The position numbers were made by a program, and so were the translations under genes. Below are positions 17,730 through 26,546 of a stretch of DNA of 64,000 nt, one piece after another. Position 1 is the stretch's first letter. Each line of letters opens with the position of its first letter. Under the pieces are notes generated by a model. It was not told the DNA's origin. It saw nothing but the letters and a program-made list of their open reading frames with translations, and made no database searches. Origin of the DNA: an uncultured Roseateles sp. (GTDB lineage Bacteria; Pseudomonadota; Gammaproteobacteria; Burkholderiales; Burkholderiaceae_C); the NCBI RefSeq assembly GCF_963422335.1, contig NZ_OY729424.1:3782001-3846000 (forward strand). The letters run 5' to 3'.

Positions 17730-20030
17730 ATGTCATCCGCCTCACACACCACGGTACTGCCCGCCCTGTCCGGAGACCGATCGCCGACGAGCGTGGCGGT
17801 ACCGGAGGCTGTCCGCCTGGGCAGTCTGGTCGACTGCACCCAGTGGCAGACCGGTGCCGACGGCCAGCGTCTGGCGGTTTCCCAGCTGGTGCTCAGCGGC
17901 CTGCATTGTGCTGCCTGTGCCGGCATCATCGAATCGGTGTTGCGGCGCCAGCCCGGGGTGGTGGATGCACAGGTCAACGCGGCCAGCCAGCGCCTGGCCT
18001 TGCAATGGATGCCGGCGCTGACCGATGCCAGCGTCTTGCTGGGCGCGGTCGGCAAGGCCGGCTATGGCTGCGCCCCCGATGTGGCCGCTCCCGCCCTGGC
18101 CCTGCGCAAGGCCGAGCACCGCAAGGCGCTGTGGCGTTTGTTCGTGGCCTGGTTCCTGATGATGCAGGTGATGATGCTGGCCGCACCGGCCTATCTGGCC
18201 GAGCCCGGTGACATGGCCCCCGACCTGAAGCTGCTGATGCAGTGGGGCAGCTGGGTACTGACCCTGCCGGTGATGCTGTTCGCCGCCGGCCCCTTCTTCC
18301 AATCCGCCTGGCGCCAGCTGCGTCAGGGCAGCCTGGGCATGGATGCGCCGGTGTCCCTGGGTCTGGCGGTCAGTTTCATCGCCAGCACCGGGGCCACTTT
18401 TGACCCGGGCGGTGCCTTCGGCCACGAGGTCTATTTCGACTCGCTGACGATGTTCGTCGCCTTTCTGCTGACGGGCCGTTATCTGGAGTTGCGGGCGCGC
18501 CACCGGGTGGCTGACTTGCTGGAGGCGACGCTGTCGCAACGGCCCGAGACGGCGCAGCGGCTTGATGCCGGCGGCGCGCCGAGCACGGTGCGCGTCAGCG
18601 AACTGGCCGTCGGGGACCGCGTGCTTGTGTCCGCCGGTCAGGGCTTCCCGGCCGATGGCCTGGTGCTGCAGGGCGCCTCCGAGGCCGACGAGGCGCTGCT
18701 GACCGGCGAGTCAAGACCTGTCACCAAGCGCGAGGGCGATGCGGTGGTGGCCGGCAGCGTCAATCTGCAGGCACCGGTCGTGGTGCAGGTGCAGCGTGTG
18801 GGCGCCGACACCCGTCTGGAGGGCATCAAGGCCTTGATGCGCAGCGCGATGACGCGGCGGCCGCCGCAGCTGCGACTGGCCGACCGGGTGGCCAGCGTCT
18901 TTCTGTGGGGCGTGCTGCTGCTGGCCGCCGCAGGGGCGCTGGCCTGGAGCTTCATCGATCCGTCACGGGTGGTCTGGGTGGCGGTCAGTGTGCTGATCGT
19001 CACCTGCCCCTGTGCGCTGGCGCTGGCCGCGCCGTCCGCCTGGCTGGCCGCCACCGGCGCGCTGGCCCGGCGGGGCCTGCTGCTGCAACGCATCGAATTG
19101 CTGGACAGCCTGGCCACCGTCACCCATGTGGTGCTGGACAAGACCGGCACCTTGACCGAAGACACCCTGGAGCTGATCGATGCCGAGGCGCTGGATGCAA
19201 GCCTGCTGCGGCGGGCGGCGGCGCTGGCCCGGCAGTCTCAGCATCCCCTGTCCAGGGCGCTGGCGCGGGCTTGTCCGCCCGAGGGCGATGAACAGGGGCT
19301 CTGGGCCGAGGTCACCGAAGTGGCCGGCTGCGGCCTGCAGGCCCGTGATGCCGAGGGCCAGGTCTGGCGTCTCGGTGCCTCCGCCTGGGTCATGCCGGCC
19401 GGGCCAGGCGATGGCGGCGAGACTGCCCGTCTGGCGTTCGGCCCTTACCCCGCCACCGGGGCCGTGCCGCTGGCGCTTCACTTCCAGGAGACCCTGCGCG
19501 CCGATGCGCTGCTGGCCGTGCAGCGCCTGCAGGCCGAGGGCCTGGTGGTCAGCCTGCTGTCAGGGGACGCCCCGGCCCGTGTCAGCGAGGTAGCGGCCCG
19601 CGCCGGCATTGCCCAGGCGGTGGCCGCGGCCACACCAGAGCTGAAGCTGGCCCATGTGGGCGCGTTGCAGGCCCTGGGCCACCGGGTGCTGATGGTGGGG
19701 GATGGCATCAATGACGCACCGGTGCTGGCCCAGGCCGATGCCTCGATGGCGATGGGGCAGGGCGCGCTGATCGCCAAGGCCCAGGCCGACGGCTTCCTGC
19801 TGTCGGGGCGCTTGACCGATATCGTCCAGGCGCGCTGGCTGGCATTGCGCACCCGGCGCGTGGTGCGGCAGAACCTGGTCTGGGCCCTGGCCTACAACCT
19901 GGCCTGCATACCGCTGGCCCTGATGGGCTGGCTGCCACCCTGGGCCGCGGGCATAGGCATGGCGGCGAGTTCGCTGCTGGTGGTCAGCAACAGCCTGCGC
20001 CTGGGGCGCGGTCTTGACAGCAGGTCATAG
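17730..20030 (+). CDS. ccoI: Copper-translocating P-type ATPase CcoI (FixI)
   Basis: CcoI is a P1B-type ATPase in the inner membrane that delivers copper for assembly of cbb3 oxidase. The 766-residue protein has an N-terminal metal-binding motif CAAC (Cys60, Cys63), several membrane spans and the channel motif CPC (426-428). Also present are the phosphorylation site DKTGT (Asp470) and GDGINDAP. The earlier in-frame GTG lies right at the FNR box, so the ATG at 17730 is preferred. It opens the cbb3 block and is followed 8 bp later by ccoS. Placing the assembly genes before ccoN is an arrangement seen in Burkholderiales. Confidence 0.94.
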   Translation: MSSASHTTVLPALSGDRSPTSVAVPEAVRLGSLVDCTQWQTGADGQRLAVSQLVLSGLHCAACAGIIESVLRRQPGVVDAQVNAASQRLALQWMPALTDASVLLGAVGKAGYGCAPDVAAPALALRKAEHRKALWRLFVAWFLMMQVMMLAAPAYLAEPGDMAPDLKLLMQWGSWVLTLPVMLFAAGPFFQSAWRQLRQGSLGMDAPVSLGLAVSFIASTGATFDPGGAFGHEVYFDSLTMFVAFLLTGRYLELRARHRVADLLEATLSQRPETAQRLDAGGAPSTVRVSELAVGDRVLVSAGQGFPADGLVLQGASEADEALLTGESRPVTKREGDAVVAGSVNLQAPVVVQVQRVGADTRLEGIKALMRSAMTRRPPQLRLADRVASVFLWGVLLLAAAGALAWSFIDPSRVVWVAVSVLIVTCPCALALAAPSAWLAATGALARRGLLLQRIELLDSLATVTHVVLDKTGTLTEDTLELIDAEALDASLLRRAAALARQSQHPLSRALARACPPEGDEQGLWAEVTEVAGCGLQARDAEGQVWRLGASAWVMPAGPGDGGETARLAFGPYPATGAVPLALHFQETLRADALLAVQRLQAEGLVVSLLSGDAPARVSEVAARAGIAQAVAAATPELKLAHVGALQALGHRVLMVGDGINDAPVLAQADASMAMGQGALIAKAQADGFLLSGRLTDIVQARWLALRTRRVVRQNLVWALAYNLACIPLALMGWLPPWAAGIGMAASSLLVVSNSLRLGRGLDSRS

Positions 20031-20038
20031 GCGAAACG

Positions 20039-20221
20039 ATGGACATACTTTTCTTGCTTATCCCGATCTCGGTCTTGCTGGTGCTGCTGATTCTTGGCGT
20101 GTTCGGCTGGGCGCTCAACAGCGGTCAGCTGGATGACCTGGAGCGCGAGGGTGCGCGCATCGTGGAGGAAGACGGGCCCGAGCTTGATGCTCATCAAGGT
20201 GCACGGCCGTCCGCCCCCTAA
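20039..20221 (+). CDS. ccoS: cbb3 oxidase assembly protein CcoS
   Basis: A 60-residue inner-membrane protein with one N-terminal span (MDILFLLIPISVLLVLLILG) and the family motif FGWALNSGQLDDLEREG. CcoS is needed for cofactor insertion into cbb3 oxidase. It lies directly between ccoI and ccoN. Confidence 0.93.
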   Translation: MDILFLLIPISVLLVLLILGVFGWALNSGQLDDLEREGARIVEEDGPELDAHQGARPSAP

Positions 20222-20261
20222 CAATTCCCATGTTTGCATCTAGGGTATGAGGAGTACTTCA

Positions 20262-21722
20262 ATGGCTAGTTTGGCTGCAAGTCAGGGGCGCCCACCGGGC
20301 CCCGTCTATGACGATGGTGTGGTGCGCATGTTCGCACTGGCCTCGGTGCTGTGGGGGGTGGTCGGCATGCTGGTCGGCGTGATCATCGCCGCCCAGCTGA
20401 CCTGGCCCGAATTGAACCTGGGGATCTCGTTCCTGAGCTACGGGCGCCTGCGTCCGTTGCACACCAACGCGGTGATCTTCGCTTTCGGGGGCTGTGCCTT
20501 GATGGCGACCTCGCTGCACGTCGTGCAGCGCACCGGCCAGACCCGGCTGTTCGCGCCAGGTCTTGCCTGGTTCGTGTTCTGGGGCTGGCAGCTGGTGATT
20601 CTGTCGGCGGCGATCACGCTGCCCATGGGCATGACCAGCGGCAAGGAGTATGCCGAGCTGGAGTGGCCGATCGACATCCTGATCACCCTGGTCTGGGTGG
20701 CCTACGCGGTGGTGTTCTTCGGCACCGTCGGCCGGCGCAAGATCAACCATATCTTCGTCGCCAACTGGTTCTTCGGTGCCTTCATCATTGCCGTGGCCCT
20801 GCTGCACCTGGTCAACAGTGCCGCCATGCCGGTGAGCCTGACCAAGAGCTACTCGGCCTATGCCGGCGTGCAGGATGCAATGGTGCAATGGTGGTACGGC
20901 CACAATGCGGTGGGTTTCTTCCTCACTGCGGGCTTCCTGGGCATGATGTACTACTACATCCCCAAGCAGGCCGGCCGCCCGGTCTACAGCTACCGCCTGT
21001 CCATCGTCCACTTCTGGGCGCTGATCTTCACCTATATGTGGGCCGGTCCCCACCACCTGCACTACACGGCGCTGCCGGACTGGGCGCAGAGCGTGGGCAT
21101 GGTGTTCTCGCTGGTGCTGCTGGCGCCGAGCTGGGGCGGCATGATCAATGGCGTGATGACGCTGTCGGGCGCCTGGCACAAGCTGCGTGACGACCCGATC
21201 CTGAAGTTCCTGATCGTGGCCCTGTCCTTCTACGGCATGTCGACCTTCGAAGGTCCGATGATGTCGATCAAGACCGTCAACGCACTCAGCCACTACACCG
21301 ACTGGACGATCGGCCATGTGCACTCCGGCGCCCTGGGCTGGGTCGGCATGATCTCGATGGGCGCGCTGTACCACCTGATTCCGCGCATGTTCGGCCGCAC
21401 GCAGATGTACAGCAAGTCGGCCATCGAACTGCACTTCTGGGTGGCCACGCTGGGCATCGTGCTCTATATCGCGGCGATGTGGATTGCCGGCGTGATGCAG
21501 GGCCTGATGTGGCGTGCCATCAACCCTGACGGCACCCTGGTCTACACCTTCGTCGAAGGTGTCAAGGCGACCTTCCCGTTCTATGTGGTGCGTCTGCTCG
21601 GCGGCCTGCTGTACCTCGGCGGCATGCTGGTCATGAGCTGGAACGTGGTGATGACGGTGCGCGCTGGCCGGGCAACACCGGTGGCAATTCCGCAGGTGTC
21701 GGCCACGCCGGCGCATGCTTGA
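20262..21722 (+). CDS. ccoN: cbb3-type cytochrome c oxidase subunit I
   Basis: This is the catalytic haem-copper subunit that reduces oxygen at low concentration. The 486-residue protein has about 12 membrane spans. Haem and copper ligands are visible in [10 protein letters not shown] (low-spin haem), [10 protein letters not shown] (copper), the HH of [10 protein letters not shown] (copper), and HVHSGALGW (haems). The ATG at 20262 has GAGGAG 7 bp upstream; an upstream in-frame ATG overlaps that ribosome site. It is followed by ccoO, ccoQ and ccoP in one operon. Confidence 0.96.
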   Translation: MASLAASQGRPPGPVYDDGVVRMFALASVLWGVVGMLVGVIIAAQLTWPELNLGISFLSYGRLRPLHTNAVIFAFGGCALMATSLHVVQRTGQTRLFAPGLAWFVFWGWQLVILSAAITLPMGMTSGKEYAELEWPIDILITLVWVAYAVVFFGTVGRRKINHIFVANWFFGAFIIAVALLHLVNSAAMPVSLTKSYSAYAGVQDAMVQWWYGHNAVGFFLTAGFLGMMYYYIPKQAGRPVYSYRLSIVHFWALIFTYMWAGPHHLHYTALPDWAQSVGMVFSLVLLAPSWGGMINGVMTLSGAWHKLRDDPILKFLIVALSFYGMSTFEGPMMSIKTVNALSHYTDWTIGHVHSGALGWVGMISMGALYHLIPRMFGRTQMYSKSAIELHFWVATLGIVLYIAAMWIAGVMQGLMWRAINPDGTLVYTFVEGVKATFPFYVVRLLGGLLYLGGMLVMSWNVVMTVRAGRATPVAIPQVSATPAHA

Positions 21723-21738
21723 TATCAGGAGAACAACA

Positions 21739-22359
21739 ATGGCGACTCCACACGCGCCCGCCGGTCACGAGAAGATCGAGACCAGCAACTTTTTGATGAT
21801 TGTGCTGATACTGCTGACGGTGGCCGTCGGCGGCATCGTCGAGATCGTGCCGCTGTACTTCCAGCGCTCGACCACGCAGGCGGTGCCGGGTCTGAAGCCC
21901 TATGACGCGCTTCAGCTCGCCGGCCGCGACATCTACATCCGCGAGGGCTGCTACAACTGCCACTCGCAGATGATCCGTCCGCTGCGGGCCGAGACCCTGC
22001 GCTACGGCCACTACTCGACCGCGGGCGAATTCGTCTACGACCACCCCTTCCAGTGGGGCAGCAAGCGCACCGGCCCGGACCTGCACCGCGTCGGCGGCAA
22101 GTACAGCGATGAATGGCATCGCATCCACCTGCTGAACCCGCGCGACCTGGTGCCCGAGTCGAACATGCCCGCCTATCCCTGGCTGGCCAAGGCCAATGTC
22201 GATCCCGCCGATATGGCGCCCAAGTTCCGCGCGCTGCGCAGGCTGGGCGTGCCCTACAGCGACGAGGAAGTCGCCAAGGCCGGCGAGGTGGTGAAGGGCA
22301 AGACCGAGCTCGAGGCCCTGATCGCCTACTTGCAGATCATGGGCACTTCGGTGAAATAA
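21739..22359 (+). CDS. ccoO: cbb3-type cytochrome c oxidase subunit II (mono-haem)
   Basis: CcoO is a membrane-anchored c-type cytochrome that passes electrons to CcoN. The 206-residue protein has an N-terminal span (about residues 13-35). The haem motif CYNCH follows in [17 protein letters not shown], with a Met ligand in the C-terminal half (for example [10 protein letters not shown]). CAGGAGAA precedes the ATG. Confidence 0.95.
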   Translation: MATPHAPAGHEKIETSNFLMIVLILLTVAVGGIVEIVPLYFQRSTTQAVPGLKPYDALQLAGRDIYIREGCYNCHSQMIRPLRAETLRYGHYSTAGEFVYDHPFQWGSKRTGPDLHRVGGKYSDEWHRIHLLNPRDLVPESNMPAYPWLAKANVDPADMAPKFRALRRLGVPYSDEEVAKAGEVVKGKTELEALIAYLQIMGTSVK

Positions 22360-22368
22360 GGAATACCA

Positions 22369-22572
22369 ATGGACATCAACTTTATGAGGGCCTTGGTCAC
22401 CGTGCTGTCGATGGTGGCGTTTCTGGCCATCGTCGCCTGGACCTACTCGCGGCGCAACAGGCATGCCTTTGACGCCATCGCGGCCCTGCCGCTGCAGGAA
22501 GACGAAGCCCTGCTCGCCGCCGAGGCCGCAGCCACTGCAACCGCGCCTGCAAACAACGGGAGATCTGCATGA
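22369..22572 (+). CDS. ccoQ: cbb3 oxidase subunit CcoQ
   Basis: A 67-residue protein with one membrane span (residues 5-25) followed by WTYSRRNRHAFD, as in CcoQ/FixQ, and an Ala-rich tail. CcoQ stabilises the complex. Its stop overlaps the start of ccoP (ATGA), a sign of translational coupling. Confidence 0.92.
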   Translation: MDINFMRALVTVLSMVAFLAIVAWTYSRRNRHAFDAIAALPLQEDEALLAAEAAATATAPANNGRSA

Positions 22573-23483
22573 GCGACTTTTTCTCGTCCGGCTGGTCGCT
22601 GTTCGTGGCCGCCGCGACCATTCTCGGCCTGCTGCTGTGTCTGGTGCTGCTGATCATCGCCAGCCGCCGCAGGGTGATGGCCAATGACAACACCACCGGC
22701 CATGTCTGGGATGAAGACCTGCGCGAGCTGAACAACCCGCTGCCGCGCTGGTGGATGGGCCTGTTCGTGCTGACGGTGGTGTTTGCCGGCATCTATCTGG
22801 GCCTGTATCCGGGGCTGGGCAGCGTGGCCGGCAGTTTGGGCTGGACCAGTGTCGGCCAATACCAGGCCGAACAGGACAAGGCCCGCGCCGCGATGGCGCC
22901 GATCTATGCCAAGTTCAGCAGCATGTCCGCCGAGGCGCTACACCAGGATCCGCAGGCCATGGCCATCGGCGAGCGCCTGTTTGCCAACAACTGCGCCGCC
23001 TGCCACGGATCGGATGCCAAGGGCAGCAAGGGCTTCCCGAACCTGACCGACGACGACTGGCTGTGGGGCGGCAAGCCCGAGACCATCGAGGAGACCATCA
23101 CCAAGGGGCGCAACGGCATGATGCCGGTGATGGCCTCAGCAGTCGGTGGCCCTGAGGATGTGCGCAATGTGGCCAACTATGTGCTGAGCCTATCGGGCAG
23201 CCCGCACAACTCGGTCGCCGCCCAGCTGGGCAAGGCCAAGTTCGTGGCCTGCGCCGCCTGTCACGGCATGGATGGCAAGGGCAACCAGGCCCTGGGCGCG
23301 CCCAACCTGACCGACAAGGTCTGGCTGCATGGCTGGGGCGAGGATGCTGTCATTGCCATGATCACGCAGGGCAAGTCCAACGTCATGCCGGCCCACGGCA
23401 ACCGGCTCAGCCCGGAGCAGATCCATGTGCTCGCCGGCTATGTCTGGGGCCTGTCACAGTCCAGCACGGTAGCAGCCAAGTAA
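22569..23483 (+). CDS. ccoP: cbb3-type cytochrome c oxidase subunit III (di-haem)
   Basis: CcoP is the di-haem cytochrome c that receives electrons from soluble cytochrome c. The 304-residue protein has two N-terminal membrane spans (about 10-32 and 62-80). The conserved stretch HVWDEDLRELNNPLPRWW lies between them. Two haem-binding motifs, CAACH, lie at 142-146 and 228-232. It overlaps ccoQ by four bases. Confidence 0.96.
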   Translation: MSDFFSSGWSLFVAAATILGLLLCLVLLIIASRRRVMANDNTTGHVWDEDLRELNNPLPRWWMGLFVLTVVFAGIYLGLYPGLGSVAGSLGWTSVGQYQAEQDKARAAMAPIYAKFSSMSAEALHQDPQAMAIGERLFANNCAACHGSDAKGSKGFPNLTDDDWLWGGKPETIEETITKGRNGMMPVMASAVGGPEDVRNVANYVLSLSGSPHNSVAAQLGKAKFVACAACHGMDGKGNQALGAPNLTDKVWLHGWGEDAVIAMITQGKSNVMPAHGNRLSPEQIHVLAGYVWGLSQSSTVAAK

Positions 23484-23492
23484 GCAGGAGCT

Positions 23493-24986
23493 ATGGACGA
23501 CAGCAGCAAGCCAGCCGCGCCGGCCCCGGCCGGTTCCTCCAAGGGGGCGGGGCGGGTGATCGCCTCCACCGCCGGGGGCGGCGCAGCCATCGAGATCGTC
23601 TCGATGTATGTGTCGGAGAAGAAGATCTATCCCCGCTCGGTCCATGGCTGGTTCGCTGCCTGGCGCTGGGTGCTGGTATGGGCCACCCAGCTGCTGTTTT
23701 ACGGCCTGGCCTGGCTGCCCTGGAACGGGCGCCAGGCGATGCTGTTCGATCTCGGCACCCGGCGCTTCTACATCTTCGACCTGGTCCTGTACCCGCAGGA
23801 CTTCATCTACCTGACAGCCCTGCTGCTGATCAGTGCCTATGCCTTGTTTCTCTTCACTGCGGTGGCCGGGCGGCTGTGGTGCGGATTCGCCTGCCCCCAG
23901 ACCGTCTACACCGAGATCTTCCTCTGGATCGAGCGCCACTTCGAGGGTGACCGCATTGCCCGCATGCGTCTGGACGCGGCGCCCTGGTCGGCAGAGAAGG
24001 TGCTGCGCAAGGGTGGCAAGCAGCTGGCCTGGCTGAGCTTAAGCCTGTGGACCGGCTTCACCCTGGTGGGCTACTTCACGCCGATTCGCGAGTTGATGGC
24101 CGAGGCCCTGAGCCTGGACTTCGGCCCCTGGGAATGGTTCTGGGTGCTGTTCTACGGCCTGGCCACCTATGGCAACGCCGGCTACCTGCGCGAGCAGGTG
24201 TGCAAATACATGTGCCCCTACGCGCGCTTTCAGAGCGCGATGTTCGACAAGGACACGCTGATCATCGGCTACGACACCCAGCGCGGCGAGCCGCGTGGCG
24301 CGCGTTCGCGCAAGGCCGATCCGGCGGCGCTGAATCTCGGCTCCTGCATCGACTGCACCCTGTGCGTGCAGGTCTGCCCGACCGGCATCGACATCCGCAA
24401 GGGCCTGCAGTACGAGTGCATCGGTTGCGCGGCCTGCATCGACGTCTGTGACGAGGTCATGGACAAGATGAACTACCCGCGCGGCCTGATCCGCTACGCC
24501 ACCCAGCACGGCATCGATAGCGGCTGGACGCGCAAGCAGATGTTCCAGCGCGTGTTGCGTCCGCGCGTGCTGATTTACACCGTGATCCTGCTGGCGCTGT
24601 GTGGCGGCCTGTTGCTGAGCCTGAATCTGCGCGATCCGTTCCGGGTGGATGTGGTGCGCGACCGTGCGTCCCTGGCCCGCCTGGTCGATGACGGCTTCAT
24701 CGAGAACGTCTACCGCCTGCAGATCATGAACGGCACCGAGTCCGAGCAGCGCTACCGCATCGGCGTCGAAGGCCTGCCGGGCCTGCGCTTGGGGCAGGGC
24801 GGCGAGATCAAGGTGGCCTCCACCGAGGCGCGCTGGGTCTCGGTGGCCGTGCAGCTGCCACCCGAGGCGGCCAAGGCGGCGGGGCCGGGCGCCCATGCGA
24901 TGAAGTTCAAGATCGAGCGCATCAGCGAGGCCAGCCAGGCTACGCCGACCGTGCTGGAGAAATCAACCTTTGTGGTGCCCCGCTGA
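23493..24986 (+). CDS. ccoG: cbb3 oxidase accessory protein CcoG (RdxA/FixG)
   Basis: CcoG is a membrane iron-sulfur protein that helps reduce copper for cbb3 oxidase assembly. The 497-residue protein has several membrane spans, a CGFACPQTVYTEIF motif, and CKYMCPYARFQSAMFD. Two ferredoxin-type 4Fe-4S clusters lie near residues 285-325 (CIDCTLCVQVCP and CIGCAACIDVCD). The C-terminal periplasmic domain has the IgG-like fold of FixG. It follows ccoP by 9 bp. Confidence 0.95.
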   Translation: MDDSSKPAAPAPAGSSKGAGRVIASTAGGGAAIEIVSMYVSEKKIYPRSVHGWFAAWRWVLVWATQLLFYGLAWLPWNGRQAMLFDLGTRRFYIFDLVLYPQDFIYLTALLLISAYALFLFTAVAGRLWCGFACPQTVYTEIFLWIERHFEGDRIARMRLDAAPWSAEKVLRKGGKQLAWLSLSLWTGFTLVGYFTPIRELMAEALSLDFGPWEWFWVLFYGLATYGNAGYLREQVCKYMCPYARFQSAMFDKDTLIIGYDTQRGEPRGARSRKADPAALNLGSCIDCTLCVQVCPTGIDIRKGLQYECIGCAACIDVCDEVMDKMNYPRGLIRYATQHGIDSGWTRKQMFQRVLRPRVLIYTVILLALCGGLLLSLNLRDPFRVDVVRDRASLARLVDDGFIENVYRLQIMNGTESEQRYRIGVEGLPGLRLGQGGEIKVASTEARWVSVAVQLPPEAAKAAGPGAHAMKFKIERISEASQATPTVLEKSTFVVPR

Positions 24987-25030
24987 GCGGTTTCGCGCGC
25001 AGGGCCAAGTCAATCAAACAGGAGCAGCAC

Positions 25031-25321
25031 ATGCAGCAACAAGACTCGAGGACGGCCGGACAGCCCGCCAAGCTGCCCGCCAGGCAGCCCTGGTGGACGG
25101 AGCCGACGATGTGGTTGGTGGTCGGCGGCCCCAGCATCGTCGTGGTGGCCAGCTTCTTCACGCTGTCATTGGCCCTGCGTTTCCCGGATGCGGTGATCGA
25201 GGACCATGGCCAGGGCGCCGATGCGGTGCAGGTGAAGGACGCGGCCGAGGGCAAGGCGCCCGCCACGGCATTGGCACCGGCCATGAAAGCCCGCAACCAT
25301 GCGGCCACGGGTGGGCAATGA
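25031..25321 (+). CDS. ccoH: CcoH (FixH-family) cbb3 assembly protein
   Basis: A 96-residue protein with one membrane span (about residues 27-47) containing MWLVVGGPSIVVVASFFT, preceded by PWW. It is short for FixH, and its C-terminal half is charged and poor in recognisable motifs. The call rests on its position after ccoG and on the span. AGGAG precedes the ATG. It overlaps the next gene by ATGA. Confidence 0.75.
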   Translation: MQQQDSRTAGQPAKLPARQPWWTEPTMWLVVGGPSIVVVASFFTLSLALRFPDAVIEDHGQGADAVQVKDAAEGKAPATALAPAMKARNHAATGGQ

Positions 25322-25611
25322 GCGAGCCGCAAGCGCCCGCCTCAAGCCTGGGCCGCTGGGCGCTGAGCATCGTCTGGCCCGCTTTCCTGATGGCGGGCGT
25401 GCTGGAGATGCTGGTGTTTGCCTGCGTCGATCCGGCTGATCTGCACTGGTTCGGCGGTGCCAGCATGGAACTGTCGCACCAGGCCATCTACAGCCTGGCC
25501 TTCTTCGTGTTCTGGATCGTGATCAGCGTGGCCGGCGCGCTGACGGCGCTACTGATGACGACGCCGGCAGGGGAGTCGCCGAATGCAGTGGCCAAGCGAT
25601 GGCCGTATTGA
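25318..25611 (+). CDS. Small membrane protein at the end of the cco operon, function unknown
   Basis: A 97-residue protein with two hydrophobic segments (about 13-33 and 52-78) and a short charged tail ending KRWPY. It overlaps ccoH by four bases (ATGA), so it is co-translated with the cbb3 assembly genes. I do not recognise a domain. Its position suggests a part in oxidase assembly or stability, which is inference. Its stop codon abuts the stop codon of the convergent fnr gene with no base between them. Confidence 0.8.
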   Translation: MSEPQAPASSLGRWALSIVWPAFLMAGVLEMLVFACVDPADLHWFGGASMELSHQAIYSLAFFVFWIVISVAGALTALLMTTPAGESPNAVAKRWPY

Positions 25612-26445
25612 TCAGCTTGGGCTGCTGTTGACGAGCTTCTGCAGCCCCGCCTGATCCAGTATGCGGATCTGTCGCTGCTTGACTTCCAGCAGCCCTTGCT
25701 CCTGGAACTTCGAGAAGGCCCGGCTGACCGTTTCCAGTTTCAGTCCCAGATAGCTGCCGATCTCCTCGCGCGTCATGCGCAGCACCAGGCTGGAGGCCGA
25801 GAAGCCGCGGGCCTGCAGGCGCTGGGTCAGGTTCAGCAAAAAAGCGGCCAGGCGTTCCTCGGCCCGCATGCTGCCCAGCAGCAGCATCACACCATGGTCG
25901 CGCACGATCTCGCGGCTCATGATCTTGTGGAACTGGCGTTGCAGGTCGCCGAACTCGCGCGACAGCGATTCGAGCTGCTCGTAGGGAATCACGCAGACCT
26001 GCGAGTCCTCCAGCGCCACCGCGTCGCAGGCATGGCGCTCGGTACTGATGCCGTCCAGGCCCAGCAACTCGCCCGCCATCTGGAAGCCGGTCACCTGGTC
26101 GCGGCCGTCCTCGGAAGAAATGCAGGTCTTGAAGAAGCCGGTGCGCACGGCGTACAGCGACTGGAAGCTGTCGCCGGTGCGGAACAGCGTCTCGCCGCGG
26201 GCCACCGAGCGGCGCGTCTCGACCAGGGTGTCGAGCTGGTCCAGATCGGTCTTGTTCAGACCGACCGGCAGGCACAGCTCGCGCAGATTGCAGCTGGAGC
26301 AGGCGACCTTGAACGGCTCGGCCTGTATCGGGGCTTGAGCCTGCACGACGGGGTTCACCCGCGCAAAGCGTTGCACGGCGCAGGGCCCGTCACCAGCGTC
26401 GCTGGTCTCACGCGGGGCATGGGGGGCAGGGGGGGTGTTGAACAT
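25612..26445 (-). CDS. fnr: Oxygen-sensing Crp/Fnr-family regulator (FNR)
   Basis: FNR binds a 4Fe-4S cluster without oxygen, dimerises, and activates anaerobic genes. The 277-residue protein has three N-terminal cysteines in C49-x2-C52-x5-C58 and a fourth at C140, as in E. coli FNR (20, 23, 29, 122). A cyclic-nucleotide-like beta roll follows, then a helix-turn-helix with ETVSRAFSKF, whose E, S and R read TTGAT half-sites. The ATG at 26445 has GAGGA 5 bp upstream and is preferred to an ATG eight codons earlier. An FNR box (26496-26509) lies between it and hemN. Confidence 0.94.
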   Translation of the reverse strand: MFNTPPAPHAPRETSDAGDGPCAVQRFARVNPVVQAQAPIQAEPFKVACSSCNLRELCLPVGLNKTDLDQLDTLVETRRSVARGETLFRTGDSFQSLYAVRTGFFKTCISSEDGRDQVTGFQMAGELLGLDGISTERHACDAVALEDSQVCVIPYEQLESLSREFGDLQRQFHKIMSREIVRDHGVMLLLGSMRAEERLAAFLLNLTQRLQARGFSASSLVLRMTREEIGSYLGLKLETVSRAFSKFQEQGLLEVKQRQIRILDQAGLQKLVNSSPS

Positions 26446-26495
26446 GATGTTCCTCAAGGCTTTGCGCATTGTTGGCCCAAGCCCCCTCGAGCTTC

Positions 26496-26509
26496 TTGAT
26501 GCAGGTCAA
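26496..26509. promoter_or_regulatory. FNR box between fnr and hemN
   Basis: TTGAT-GCAG-GTCAA, one base off the FNR consensus. Relative to an AACAAT -10 on the minus strand (26472-26467) it lies at about -42 for fnr, suggesting autoregulation. It is also placed to act on hemN, whose start codon is 38 bp away. Confidence 0.75.
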
Positions 26510-26546
26510 TGGGCCGGGCCGGTCCCGTAGGCAGAGTGTGGCCATC

